A stretch of 14,476 bases of DNA from an uncultured Collinsella sp. (GCA_900759335.1 CAAEUX010000087.1:1-14476), one strand, 5' to 3'; numbered from the stretch's first letter, positions 1 to 7,171 are shown. Notes: generated from the letters alone by a model not told the origin. Numbers and translations: made by a program.

Positions 1-15
1 CCCCGCCGTGTCTAT

Positions 16-39
16 ATGTGCTCGGTTATGTGCTCGGTT
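16..39. repeat. Perfect 12-bp tandem direct repeat over the topA stop codon
   Basis: The unit atgtgctcggtt occurs at 16-27 and again at 28-39. The topA stop (TAA, 38-40) lies at the right edge and the duplicated copy supplies a second in-frame TAA at 26-28. This looks like a small local duplication; no function is suggested. Confidence 0.85.
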
Positions 40-2632
40 ACTTGTCAGCGGCTGCTTTCTTGGCAGTCGACTTCTTCGCGGTCGACTTCTTGGCGGCAGT
101 GGCTTTCTTAGCCGTGGCCTTCTTTGCCGTCGAAGTCTTCTTCGTCGTGCTCGCCTTGGTCGTGGTCTTGCGGCCGCGGGCGGGCTTCTTCTCCTTGGTC
201 GGGCAGTCCATGTTGACGCAGATACGCCACGGGCCGCGCGCTGTGTTGACCACCACGATGGGAGCGCCGCACTCGGGACAGGTCTCGCCCGTCGCCTCGA
301 GCTTGCCGCGCGCCGGCAGCGGATAGCTCACGCCGCAATCGTCATAGTTAGTGCAGCGGATAAAGCGCTTGCCGCTCTTCTCGCTCTTGTGCGCGATCAG
401 ATCGCCATGGCGTCCTGCCTCGGCGCACACCTTGCACTCGCCCACCTTAAGGTCGGGCTCGTAGTTGGTGGGGCACGTGGGGTTCACGCAAATCTCGAAG
501 GCCTTCTGACGGAACGGCTGGCATTTAATGCGCGGTGCACCGCACTCGGGGCACACGGCGGCCTCGCCCTCGAGCGGGCTCACCTTGACGCCGCTCGGCA
601 CCGGATAGGTCACGTCGCAGTCGGGCCAGCCCATGCAGCCGATAAAGCTGCCGCGGGTCTTGGCGCTCGTCTTCATAACCAGGTCCTTGCCGCACTTGGG
701 GCAGGCGCCCACGCGCGCATCGGCCGTGACGGCGTCGCTGATGGCGTCGCCCAGCTCCTGCGTGTGCTTGAGCAGCTCGTCGAGCACGCCGGCCAGCAGC
801 GCGCGCGAGTGCGTCACGACATGCTCTTCGGTATCCTCGCCGCGCTCCACACGGGTCATATCGCCATCGAGCTCGCTGGTCATATCGGGGCTCGTGATGC
901 GCGGGGCAAACTGCGTCAGCGCGTCGATGATGGCGATGCCCAGCTGGCTCGGCTCAACGGGATCATTTTTGAGATAGCGCACGGCATACAGGCGCTCGAT
1001 GATGCTCGCACGCGTGGACTTGGTACCCAGGCCGCGCTTCTCCATCTCCTGCACGAGCTTGCCCTGGCTGTAGCGCGCGGGCGGCTCGGTCTGCTTGGCT
1101 TCGAGCTTAATGTCGAACACGTCGACCGTATCGCCCTGCTCCAGCGGCGGCATCTGCTCGTCGCGTTTAAGGCCATACGGGTAGGCCTCGCGGAAACCCG
1201 GGGTCACGAGCACATCGCCCGAGGCCACGAACGGCTCACCGTTCACGTCGAGCTCGAGCTTGGTGTTCTCGATGGTCGCGGGCCCCATGAGCGTCGCCAG
1301 GAAGCGACGGGCGATGAGGTCGTAGAGCTTGCGCTGGCCGCCGTCGAGCGTGGACGGATCGCCCTCGCCCGTGGGATAGATAGGCGGGTGGTCGGTGGTC
1401 TCGACTTTGCCGCGCGTGGGCTTCATGGGACCGGCGAGCACCTTTTTGCACACGGGCGCCAGCGCCGGGTTGATCTTTGCCAGGTCGCTCACCACGGCGC
1501 CCAGATCGAGCGTCGCAGGGTACACGGTATTATCGACACGCGGGTAGCTGATGAGACCGGCCATGTAGAGGGACTCGGCGATGCGCATCGTACGCGCAGG
1601 CGAGATGCCCTCGGCCGCGGCGGCAGCCTGCAGCGAGGTCGTCGCAAACGGCGTGGGCGGCTGCTGCTTACGCGAGCGCTTGGTCACCGCGGCAACGGTC
1701 GCCGTCTTGGCGCCGTCGACATGGCCGTACGCCGTCTCGGCAGCATCCTTGTCGGCAAAACGCGCCGTCTTGTGCGCGATCTTAAAGCGGTCGTCCTCGG
1801 CAGCGCCCTGCGCGGCACCCATGCCGCGAATCTGCCAATAGTCCTCGGGCACAAACGCCATGCGCTCGCGCTCGCGCTCGACCACCAGGGCGAGCGTCGG
1901 CGTCTGCACGCGGCCGGCAGAGCGCACGTTACCAAAGCCGCCGAACTTGGCGAGCGTCAGATAGCGCGTGAGCACCGCGCCCCAAATGAGGTCGATATGC
2001 TGGCGGCTCTCGCCGGCGTCGGCTAGATTCTGGTCGAGCGAGACGAGATTATCGAAGGCGTGCGTGATCTCGGCCTTGGTAAACGAAGAGTACTGGGCGC
2101 GGGCAACCGGCAAGTCGGGCGCCACCTCGCGCACCTTGTTGAGAGCGTCCGAACCGATCAGCTCGCCCTCGCGGTCGAAGTCCGTGGCGATGATGACGCT
2201 GTCGGACTTCTTAGCCAGGTTCTTGAGCGAACGAATGAGCTCCTTCTCGGCCGGTAGCTTAATGACGGGTGCCCAGGTGAGGTAAGGCAGGCTCTCGAGC
2301 TTCCAGCCCTTGATGGAAATGCCGTCGGCAAGGAACGGTTTACGCTTGGTGTCGTAGGGCGGACGCGCCAGGCCATCGGGTATGTCGGCCGGCAGCATCT
2401 CGCCGTCCTCGGTGACCGAATACCAGCCCAGCTTTTTATCGAACAGCACGCTGTCACAAAAATCGGGCGCGAGGATGTGACCGGCAAGGCCGATCGTCAC
2501 GCACTCCTCGCCCTTCCACTCAAAACGGTAGATGGCGGTGTTGTACACCTTGTCCTTTTTGGGCTTGCCCGTGGACAGACGCTCGGCGATCTGACGCGCG
2601 GCGTCGTTTTTCTCGGCGATGATGAGCTTCAA
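38..2632 (-). CDS. topA: DNA topoisomerase I (type IA), archaeal-like, with four zinc ribbons
   Basis: Type IA topoisomerase of 864 residues that relaxes negative supercoils through a transient 5'-phosphotyrosine link. Seen: an N-terminal Toprim domain with the metal-binding DFDREGE motif at 151-157, and the active site SYPRVDNTVYP with nucleophile Tyr363 and Arg365. Four Cys4 zinc ribbons follow, at 644-672, 694-720, 733-766 and 785-810. The last ~50 residues are a Lys/Ala/Thr-rich tail of AKKST-type repeats, probably binding DNA. The active-site wording (YPR.DN) matches archaeal topA better than the usual bacterial YMRTDS. The start is TTG at 2630-2632: AGGAG lies six bases upstream and an in-frame TAG at 2642-2644 excludes a longer protein. 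It is the last gene of the tat-hyp run, 54 bp after hypB. The family call is firm; the archaeal affinity is from motif recognition only. Confidence 0.95.
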   Translation of the reverse strand: MKLIIAEKNDAARQIAERLSTGKPKKDKVYNTAIYRFEWKGEECVTIGLAGHILAPDFCDSVLFDKKLGWYSVTEDGEMLPADIPDGLARPPYDTKRKPFLADGISIKGWKLESLPYLTWAPVIKLPAEKELIRSLKNLAKKSDSVIIATDFDREGELIGSDALNKVREVAPDLPVARAQYSSFTKAEITHAFDNLVSLDQNLADAGESRQHIDLIWGAVLTRYLTLAKFGGFGNVRSAGRVQTPTLALVVERERERMAFVPEDYWQIRGMGAAQGAAEDDRFKIAHKTARFADKDAAETAYGHVDGAKTATVAAVTKRSRKQQPPTPFATTSLQAAAAAEGISPARTMRIAESLYMAGLISYPRVDNTVYPATLDLGAVVSDLAKINPALAPVCKKVLAGPMKPTRGKVETTDHPPIYPTGEGDPSTLDGGQRKLYDLIARRFLATLMGPATIENTKLELDVNGEPFVASGDVLVTPGFREAYPYGLKRDEQMPPLEQGDTVDVFDIKLEAKQTEPPARYSQGKLVQEMEKRGLGTKSTRASIIERLYAVRYLKNDPVEPSQLGIAIIDALTQFAPRITSPDMTSELDGDMTRVERGEDTEEHVVTHSRALLAGVLDELLKHTQELGDAISDAVTADARVGACPKCGKDLVMKTSAKTRGSFIGCMGWPDCDVTYPVPSGVKVSPLEGEAAVCPECGAPRIKCQPFRQKAFEICVNPTCPTNYEPDLKVGECKVCAEAGRHGDLIAHKSEKSGKRFIRCTNYDDCGVSYPLPARGKLEATGETCPECGAPIVVVNTARGPWRICVNMDCPTKEKKPARGRKTTTKASTTKKTSTAKKATAKKATAAKKSTAKKSTAKKAAADK

Positions 2633-2638
2633 AAGAGG

Positions 2639-2643
2639 CTCCT
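2639..2643 (-). promoter_or_regulatory. Ribosome binding site fixing the TTG start of topA
   Basis: On the minus strand AGGAG stands six bases before TTG. The in-frame stop overlapping it leaves no upstream ATG or GTG possible. Confidence 0.75.
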
Positions 2644-2686
2644 ATCTCGTATCTCTGCGGCTACGCCCGCCCGTATGGCGGCCGAC

Positions 2687-3370
2687 TTACGCCCTTGCTT
2701 GCTCAATCTGCCCGATGAGCCAATCGCACCAGGCATCCATGCCCTCGCCCTTGCGCGCACTCACGGCAAACCGCGGCGCCTGCGGATTGAGGTCATCGAG
2801 TGTCTTAGTATACCTATCCATGTCAAAATCGAAAGCCGGAGCCACGTCGACCTTGTTGAGCAGCTGCGCGCCGGCGTGTTGGAAGATGCCCGGGTACTTG
2901 ATGGGCTTGTCGTCGCCCTCGGGCACCGAGAGGATCATGATGGACAGGTTCTCGCCCAGGTCAAAGTCGACCGGGCAGACCAGGTTACCCACGTTTTCGA
3001 TAAAGATGACGTCGATGTTCTCCAGACCGACGGCCTGGTCGAACGCGTCAACGGCCTCCATGATCATGTTGCCCTCGAGGTGGCACAGGCCGCCCGTGTT
3101 GATCTGGATGGCGGGCATGCCGGCTTCCTTCATGGTGATGGCATCGACATCCGAGGCGATATCGCCCTCGATGACGGCGCAGCGCAGGCCGGCCTTGTCG
3201 CGCAGGCGCTCGTTGGTGCCCAAAATCGTGGTGGTCTTGCCCGAACCGGGGCTCGACAGCACATTGATCACATAGGTGTTTGTCTCTTTAAATCGCTGAC
3301 GCAGATGATCTGCCAGGCGCTCATTGCGCGACAGGATCGGCGACGCGATATCAATCGTTTTCTCAGCCAT
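2687..3370 (-). CDS. hypB: HypB, GTPase for nickel insertion into [NiFe] hydrogenase
   Basis: SIMIBI-class GTPase of 227 residues that, with HypA, delivers nickel to the hydrogenase large-subunit precursor in the cytoplasm. Seen: Walker A SSPGSGKTT at 39-47, EGD at 68-70, the metal-site segment NTGGLCHLEG with Cys96-His97, the family signature ENVGNLVCP at 125-133, and the guanine-specificity motif NKVD at 172-175. The N-terminal CxxCGC nickel site and His-rich stretch of some HypBs are absent; the protein begins almost directly with the G domain. The start is ATG at 3368-3370, with AAGGAG eight bases upstream. A GTG three codons earlier overlaps that Shine-Dalgarno and is rejected. It lies downstream of hypA on the same strand, separated by a 163-bp gap holding a large palindrome. 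A role with urease or another nickel enzyme cannot be excluded. Confidence 0.95.
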   Translation of the reverse strand: MAEKTIDIASPILSRNERLADHLRQRFKETNTYVINVLSSPGSGKTTTILGTNERLRDKAGLRCAVIEGDIASDVDAITMKEAGMPAIQINTGGLCHLEGNMIMEAVDAFDQAVGLENIDVIFIENVGNLVCPVDFDLGENLSIMILSVPEGDDKPIKYPGIFQHAGAQLLNKVDVAPAFDFDMDRYTKTLDDLNPQAPRFAVSARKGEGMDAWCDWLIGQIEQARA

Positions 3371-3378
3371 ACTTGGCA

Positions 3379-3384
3379 CTCCTT
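3379..3384 (-). promoter_or_regulatory. Ribosome binding site fixing the ATG start of hypB
   Basis: AAGGAG on the minus strand, eight bases before ATG 3368-3370. The alternative GTG start at 3377-3379 shares a base with this motif, so it would lack its own binding site. Confidence 0.7.
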
Positions 3385-3395
3385 ACTTCTGCCAT

Positions 3396-3521
3396 CTGGG
3401 GACGGGGTAGAAATGGTAGATTTCGTCGTTGACACTTGCCATTTTGCCTGCTTGCACACGTTGGAACGGAATGTCAAGCCGCACGGCGTATCTATTTCTA
3501 CCATGTATACCCCGTCCCCAG
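3396..3521. repeat. Palindromic element (25-bp inverted repeat) between hypA and hypB
   Basis: The arms 3396-3420 and 3497-3521 are inverted copies: 14 bp pair perfectly (core ctggggacggggta), two of the next three positions mismatch, then 8 bp pair perfectly, giving 23 of 25. The ~76-bp interior has no convincing ORF and contains a further short pairing (ttgaca with tgtcaa). The element fills most of the gap, ending 12 bp after the hypA stop. It resembles a REP/MITE-like intergenic element or a strong mRNA hairpin that could set the hypA:hypB ratio; which one is not decidable here. No T-run follows, so an intrinsic terminator is less likely. Confidence 0.8.
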
Positions 3522-3533
3522 GTTGCTGGCGGG

Positions 3534-3890
3534 CTAATCGTCGGGGGTCTCGATTTCGATACTGGCGATGTCGAGCTCGCGGCCGTGCAACAGGCGCACG
3601 TTGGCGCCGCCACATTGGGGGCAGCGGCAATGGAAACGGTCATGATCGAAGACCTCACCGCAGTCCAGACACTTGCTTTGTGGATGGACTTCCTCCACGG
3701 CAAGCTCGCAGCCGCGCGTGAGCGGGTCCTCGTCGCGGAACGTCTCCCACGCAAAGTCGAGCGCCTCGCGCACCACCTCGGTCATATCCCCGATACGCAG
3801 CGTTACCAAAACGGCGCGCGAGGCCCCCGCCCCACGCGCCGCGCGAATCACTGTATCGAGTATGCCGTTGACAATGCCAACCTCGTGCAT
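3534..3890 (-). CDS. hypA: HypA, hydrogenase nickel-insertion metallochaperone
   Basis: Zinc-containing nickel chaperone of 118 residues, the normal family length. Seen: the N-terminal nickel-binding motif Met-His2-Glu3, and a zinc ribbon with CxxC pairs Cys74/Cys77 and Cys90/Cys93 in the second half. Family knowledge: HypA binds nickel through the N-terminal amine and His2, and works with HypB on the hydrogenase large subunit. The start is ATG at 3888-3890, six bases after the tatC stop; its AGGAG lies within the last codons of tatC, so translation is probably coupled. HypC-F and the hydrogenase itself are not in the window. An extra Cys88 next to the second pair is unusual but harmless to the call. 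Confidence 0.95.
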   Translation of the reverse strand: MHEVGIVNGILDTVIRAARGAGASRAVLVTLRIGDMTEVVREALDFAWETFRDEDPLTRGCELAVEEVHPQSKCLDCGEVFDHDRFHCRCPQCGGANVRLLHGRELDIASIEIETPDD

Positions 3891-3896
3891 ACCGAT

Positions 3897-4688
3897 TTAC
3901 TCCTCGTCGTCCTCATCGTCCGAGAACAGGTCCAGACGACTCACAAACAAGCCCTCCTTGCCCTCGCGCGCGGTAATGACCACTCGGGCGATGGCAAGCG
4001 AAATCTCGTAGAGCGAGAGCAGGGCGCCGTACATAAGGCCCAGGGTAACGGGCGAGCCGTCGGGCGTGATCACAGCCGAACCCACAAGCAGGCCAACGTA
4101 TACATAACGCCAGGCACTGCGGAAAGCAGCGTAGGACACGATGTGGAAGACGGACAGGTAGAAGATGATGAGCGGCAGCTCAAACGCCACACCAAAGCCG
4201 ATCATAAAGAGCAGCTCCATGTTGACGTAGTTCTCCAGATCGGGCAGCGCCGTAGCAACGGCCGAGGTCTCGCCGATAAGCCACTCAAAGCCCGCCGGGA
4301 TGATGATGAAGTAGCAAAAGATTGCGCCCAGGAAGAACAGCACCGTCGAGGCGAGCACCGTGGGCACGACCCACTTGCGCTCGTTGGGACGCAGTGCCGG
4401 CAGGAAAAACGCCAGAATCTGCCAGATGATCATGGGTGTACACATGACCACGGCCATCTTGATGGCCAGCGAGAAGCGCAGGCCAAAGCCGCCGAGCGTG
4501 GTGGTGATGTAGAACTTACCTTCCGGCACAAAGGAGCGGATGGGGTCTTCCAGGATGTCGAGCACCACGGGCGTGGCGAAATACAGCACGATGGCGGCGG
4601 CAAACACCGATACGACCACGATGGTCAGACGGCGACGGAGCTCTCCCAGGTGATCGAAGAGCGGCATTCGCGCAGGTCCGATAGGCAT
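3897..4688 (-). CDS. tatC: TatC, twin-arginine translocase receptor subunit
   Basis: Polytopic inner-membrane receptor of the twin-arginine pathway, 263 residues. Seen: the N-terminal HLGELRRR motif (Glu15, the signal-peptide recognition region), six hydrophobic segments (roughly 21-45, 74-98, 107-132, 157-182, 195-208, 212-236), the conserved FLPALRPNERKW segment at 95-106, Glu170 in GVAFELP, and ITPDGSPVT before the last helix. The C-terminus is strongly acidic (DDEDDEE). ATG 4686-4688 shares one base with the stop codon of the upstream tatB-like gene (TAATG) and has GGGAGG nine bases upstream. Met8 (MPLFDHLGEL) is a possible alternative start but is less well placed. It is clustered with hypA and hypB, fitting a role in exporting a folded [NiFe] hydrogenase. 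Confidence 0.96.
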   Translation of the reverse strand: MPIGPARMPLFDHLGELRRRLTIVVVSVFAAAIVLYFATPVVLDILEDPIRSFVPEGKFYITTTLGGFGLRFSLAIKMAVVMCTPMIIWQILAFFLPALRPNERKWVVPTVLASTVLFFLGAIFCYFIIIPAGFEWLIGETSAVATALPDLENYVNMELLFMIGFGVAFELPLIIFYLSVFHIVSYAAFRSAWRYVYVGLLVGSAVITPDGSPVTLGLMYGALLSLYEISLAIARVVITAREGKEGLFVSRLDLFSDDEDDEE

Positions 4689-5284
4689 TACTCGTCGCCT
4701 CCCTTCGGGGCGTCGGCGGCAGCGGCTTCGTCCTCGGCCTCGAGCTCGCGAGCGAGCTGGTCGACGACGGCCTTGCGCTTGCGGGGACGACGGGCGTAGA
4801 GGTCAGCCGTCGTGGGCTCTGCCGGCTCCGGCTCGGGTTCCGGCTCTGCAGCAGGCTCGGGCTCGGCGGCGGCAGCGGTGGCAGCGGCAGGCTCGGCCTC
4901 GGCGGGCTCGGCGCCCTCGGCCTCCCCAGCAGCGCCTTCGTCCTCGGTGGCACCCTCGCTCGCGGCCTTCTCGGCGGCAAGGCGGGCACGGCGCTCGGCA
5001 AAGGTCTCCTTCTTGGCGGGCGCTGCCGTCTCGGCGGTATCCTCGTCCGCATCGGAATCGTCATCGACGGCAGCCTTCTTGGGCTTGACCGGGGCCGACG
5101 CGGCCTCGCTCACCGGATCGATAATCTCGGACTGAACAACGGCCGTCATCTTTTCCTGCGTCTCGCGGAACTGACGGATGGCACGGCCGATCGTACGGCC
5201 CATCTGCGGGAGCTTATCCGGGCCAAACAGCAAAAAGCCGAAGACCACGATGATCGCGAGCTCACCCTCTCCAATACCAAACAC
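4688..5284 (-). CDS. tatB: TatB-like (TatA/TatB family) twin-arginine translocase subunit
   Basis: Single-span component of the twin-arginine translocon, 198 residues. The start is GTG 5282-5284 with GGAGG five bases upstream (5290-5294), giving the standard beginning MFGIGEGELAII; an ATG 15 codons further up gives an atypical extension and is rejected. Seen: one transmembrane helix at about 8-20, the hinge FGPDKLP at 20-26, and an amphipathic helix at about 27-48. Glu8 and the GPxxLP hinge favour TatB over TatA. The remaining ~150 residues are low-complexity Ala/Glu/Pro with alternating AEPEP runs, longer than usual and probably disordered. It overlaps tatC by one base. If no other TatA exists in the genome it might serve both roles; that is inference. 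Confidence 0.88.
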   Translation of the reverse strand: MFGIGEGELAIIVVFGFLLFGPDKLPQMGRTIGRAIRQFRETQEKMTAVVQSEIIDPVSEAASAPVKPKKAAVDDDSDADEDTAETAAPAKKETFAERRARLAAEKAASEGATEDEGAAGEAEGAEPAEAEPAAATAAAAEPEPAAEPEPEPEPAEPTTADLYARRPRKRKAVVDQLARELEAEDEAAAADAPKGGDE

Positions 5285-5289
5285 ACATA

Positions 5290-5294
5290 CCTCC
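5290..5294 (-). promoter_or_regulatory. Ribosome binding site fixing the GTG start of the tatB-like gene
   Basis: GGAGG on the minus strand, five bases before GTG 5282-5284. This start gives the canonical Tat N-terminus directly before the transmembrane helix. Confidence 0.75.
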
Positions 5295-5359
5295 AAGGCT
5301 CGATGTGAGTCGAGCCCGCACCGCGCCATTCGGCCGGAACTCGTCTATTCATTCGGTCA

Positions 5360-5365
5360 AGTATA
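5360..5365 (-). promoter_or_regulatory. Possible -10 element of the tat-hyp operon
   Basis: TATACT on the minus strand, about 75 bases before the tatB-like start, in the context CTATACTT that also occurs before the aminotransferase gene. No good -35 hexamer is visible at 16-18 bp, so this is only a candidate. Confidence 0.3.
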
Positions 5366-5393
5366 GCGCCCGGACGTCAAAACGTCCGAGCGC
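5366..5393. repeat. Inverted repeat between the STAS gene and tat genes
   Basis: The arms cggacgt (5371-5377) and acgtccg (5382-5388) enclose the 4-base loop caaa; after one mismatch, gcgc at 5366-5369 pairs with gcgc at 5390-5393. No T-run follows on either strand. It lies just upstream of the candidate -10, so it could be an operator or a weak terminator of the STAS transcript. Confidence 0.55.
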
Positions 5394-5437
5394 ATCACAA
5401 ACATATGCCAAACGGCACGCCCTTTTGGGGGCAAAAA

Positions 5438-5752
5438 TTATGCAGCGGTGATCGAAATCTCTTGGTCGACACCCAACAGCTGAACCACGCGCATCACCGG
5501 GGGCTGCACATTGGTGCAGCTAAAGCGCTTGCCGTGGTCGACCGCGTGGTGCGCGGCGCCCACGAGCACGCCAATGCCCGTCGAATCGATGTAGCTCACC
5601 TGGGCAAAATCGAGCTCAACGGCCTCGGTGGGCTGCTCGAGTGCCAGGTCGATGGCATTGCGCAGGCTATCGGCGTTAGAGATATCGATCTCACCGGTCA
5701 CCTTAATGGTGTAGAGCTCTGGCGTGGGGTTTGTGGAAATACCCAAATCCAT
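5438..5752 (-). CDS. STAS-domain anti-sigma-factor antagonist (SpoIIAA/RsbV-like)
   Basis: Single STAS domain of 104 residues, the usual length for SpoIIAA/RsbV proteins. Family role: when unphosphorylated it binds an anti-sigma kinase and frees a sigma factor; phosphorylation of one Ser switches it off. Seen: the signature SYIDSTGIGVLV at 53-64 with the phosphorylatable Ser57 after Asp56, and an N-terminal VTGEIDISN strand-turn (18-26) typical of the fold. The start ATG 5750-5752 has AAAGGAG seven bases upstream. The partner kinase/anti-sigma factor and sigma factor are not in the window, so the regulon is unknown. It stands alone, 66 bp after the aminotransferase and about 150 bp before the tat genes. 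Confidence 0.9.
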   Translation of the reverse strand: MDLGISTNPTPELYTIKVTGEIDISNADSLRNAIDLALEQPTEAVELDFAQVSYIDSTGIGVLVGAAHHAVDHGKRFSCTNVQPPVMRVVQLLGVDQEISITAA

Positions 5753-5818
5753 GTATACGCTCCTTTACGTATCGAAAGTGCGGATAGTACTAGGCGCGGA
5801 CTTGCGAGGCCCTACGCG

Positions 5819-7123
5819 TTAGGCGCGCTCGGCACGCGCAAGCTCGGCAGCGACAAGCTTAACGGCCAGCACCAGCACATCGAGCGCGGCCTCCAGGTCC
5901 TCGACCGTGGGATAGCTCGGCGCGATGCGGATGTTGGTGTCGCGCGGGTCCTTGCCATAAGGCCAGGTGGCACCGGCCGGCGTGAGCTTGACGCCCAAGT
6001 CGGCGCAGAGCGCGGCGACCTTTTGGGCCGAGCCCTCGGGACCATCGAAGCTCACAAAGTAGCCGCCGCGGGGATGCGTCCAGGTGGCGCAACCCGTGTC
6101 GCCCAGGCCCTCGGTGAGCTTGCGCTCAACGGCCTCAAAGCGCGGGCGCAGGAACTCGGCATGCTTTTTCATGTGCTTCTTGACCGCCTCGATGGTGGGA
6201 AGGAAGCGCACGTGACGCAGCTGGTTGAGCTTGTCGGCGCTAATAAGACCAGCCTTCAGGCGCTTGGAGAACTCGGCGATGACCGCGGGGCTCGCACCGA
6301 TAAAGCCGATACCGGCGCCCGGGAAGGTGATCTTTGACGTCGAGGCGAATGCCACCACGCGATCCTCGGTGCCCGCCGCGCGAGCGAGGTCAAAGATGTT
6401 GGCGAGCTCGTCGGTCTCGTCGTACAGGTCGTGCACGCAGTAGGCGTTGTCCCAGAAGATGCGGAAATCGGACGCGGCCGTGGGCATCTCGACCAGGCGG
6501 CGCACAGTGTCCTCGCTAAAGGTGATGCCCGTGGGGTTGGAATACTTGGGCACGCACCAGATACCCTTGATGGAATCGTCGGCGGCAACCAGGCGCTCGA
6601 TCTCGTCCATGTCGGGGCCGTTGTCGGTCATCGCGACGGGGACGTTCTCGATGCCCAAGTCGGCGGTGATGCCAAAGTGGCGATCGTAGCCGGGAACAGG
6701 GCACAGGAACTTGACCTTCTTGCCGTCGTGCGCGGCCTCGTAGGCGTCCCAAGGGTCGCTGCCGCACGAGCCGCAACGCCAGAACATACCGGCGATATCG
6801 TGCTCGATCAGCAGGCTCGATGAGCCCAGTACGAGCGTCTGCTCGGCAGGGCAACCCAGGAACTCCCCCGCCAGCTTGCGTGCCGAGGGAATGCCCTCGA
6901 AGCAACCGTAGTTGGAGCAGTCGACATTGCCGTCGTGCAGATCGGCATCGGCATTGAGGATATCGAGCATGGGGCGAGAAATGTTCACCTGGGAGGGCGA
7001 CGGCTTGCCGCGCGCCATGTCGAGCGCCAGGCCCTTGGCCTTGACCTCGGCAACCTCGGCTTTAAGCGCCTCGATGGTGGCATCGAGTTCGGTGGTTTCC
7101 ATCTTCTGGTAGATCGTCTGCAT
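5819..7123 (-). CDS. PLP-dependent aminotransferase, aspartate aminotransferase-like (fold type I)
   Basis: Cytoplasmic pyridoxal-phosphate enzyme of 434 residues, best matched to the actinobacterial/firmicute aspartate aminotransferase group (Pfam Asp_aminotransf, subgroup Ic) that converts aspartate and 2-oxoglutarate to oxaloacetate and glutamate. Seen: KYSNPTG at 193-199 with Asn196, FWDNAY at 223-228 with Asp225 for the pyridine nitrogen, the Schiff-base Lys264 in ASTSKITFPG, and Arg399 in NIRIAPSYP for the substrate carboxylate. The start ATG 7121-7123 has AAAGG nine bases upstream; Met8 is a weaker alternative. It is divergent from the small plus-strand ORF at 7274 and followed by the STAS gene after 66 bp. 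The substrate is inferred from the family, and other amino acids are possible. Confidence 0.9.
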   Translation of the reverse strand: MQTIYQKMETTELDATIEALKAEVAEVKAKGLALDMARGKPSPSQVNISRPMLDILNADADLHDGNVDCSNYGCFEGIPSARKLAGEFLGCPAEQTLVLGSSSLLIEHDIAGMFWRCGSCGSDPWDAYEAAHDGKKVKFLCPVPGYDRHFGITADLGIENVPVAMTDNGPDMDEIERLVAADDSIKGIWCVPKYSNPTGITFSEDTVRRLVEMPTAASDFRIFWDNAYCVHDLYDETDELANIFDLARAAGTEDRVVAFASTSKITFPGAGIGFIGASPAVIAEFSKRLKAGLISADKLNQLRHVRFLPTIEAVKKHMKKHAEFLRPRFEAVERKLTEGLGDTGCATWTHPRGGYFVSFDGPEGSAQKVAALCADLGVKLTPAGATWPYGKDPRDTNIRIAPSYPTVEDLEAALDVLVLAVKLVAAELARAERA

Positions 7124-7165
7124 GGGGTGCGACCTTTCGCGAAGCGGTACGTTGCAGTTCGTCTA

Positions 7166-7171
7166 AGTATA
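7166..7171 (-). promoter_or_regulatory. Possible -10 element of the aminotransferase gene
   Basis: TATACT on the minus strand in the context CTATACTT, 42 bases before the aminotransferase start. No convincing -35 is seen. The same eight bases precede the tat operon. Confidence 0.35.

Noticed and set aside
41..187. AT/GC periodic repeats at the topA 3' end as a CRISPR-like array
   Set aside because: The periodicity comes from Lys/Ala/Thr codons of the topA tail; no spacers or conserved repeat units are present.
8..2026. 672-residue plus-strand ORF opposite topA
   Set aside because: It is antisense to a certain gene, rich in Ala/Arg/Gly/His and without domain motifs; a GC-driven shadow.
2477..4799. 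Two long plus-strand ORFs (2477-3721, 3429-4799)
   Set aside because: Both are antisense to hypB, hypA and tatC, cross the palindromic element, and show no protein family signature.
4820..4900. Low-complexity ggctc/cggct repeats as a minisatellite
   Set aside because: They encode the Ala/Glu/Pro tail of the TatB-like protein in frame and are explained by it.
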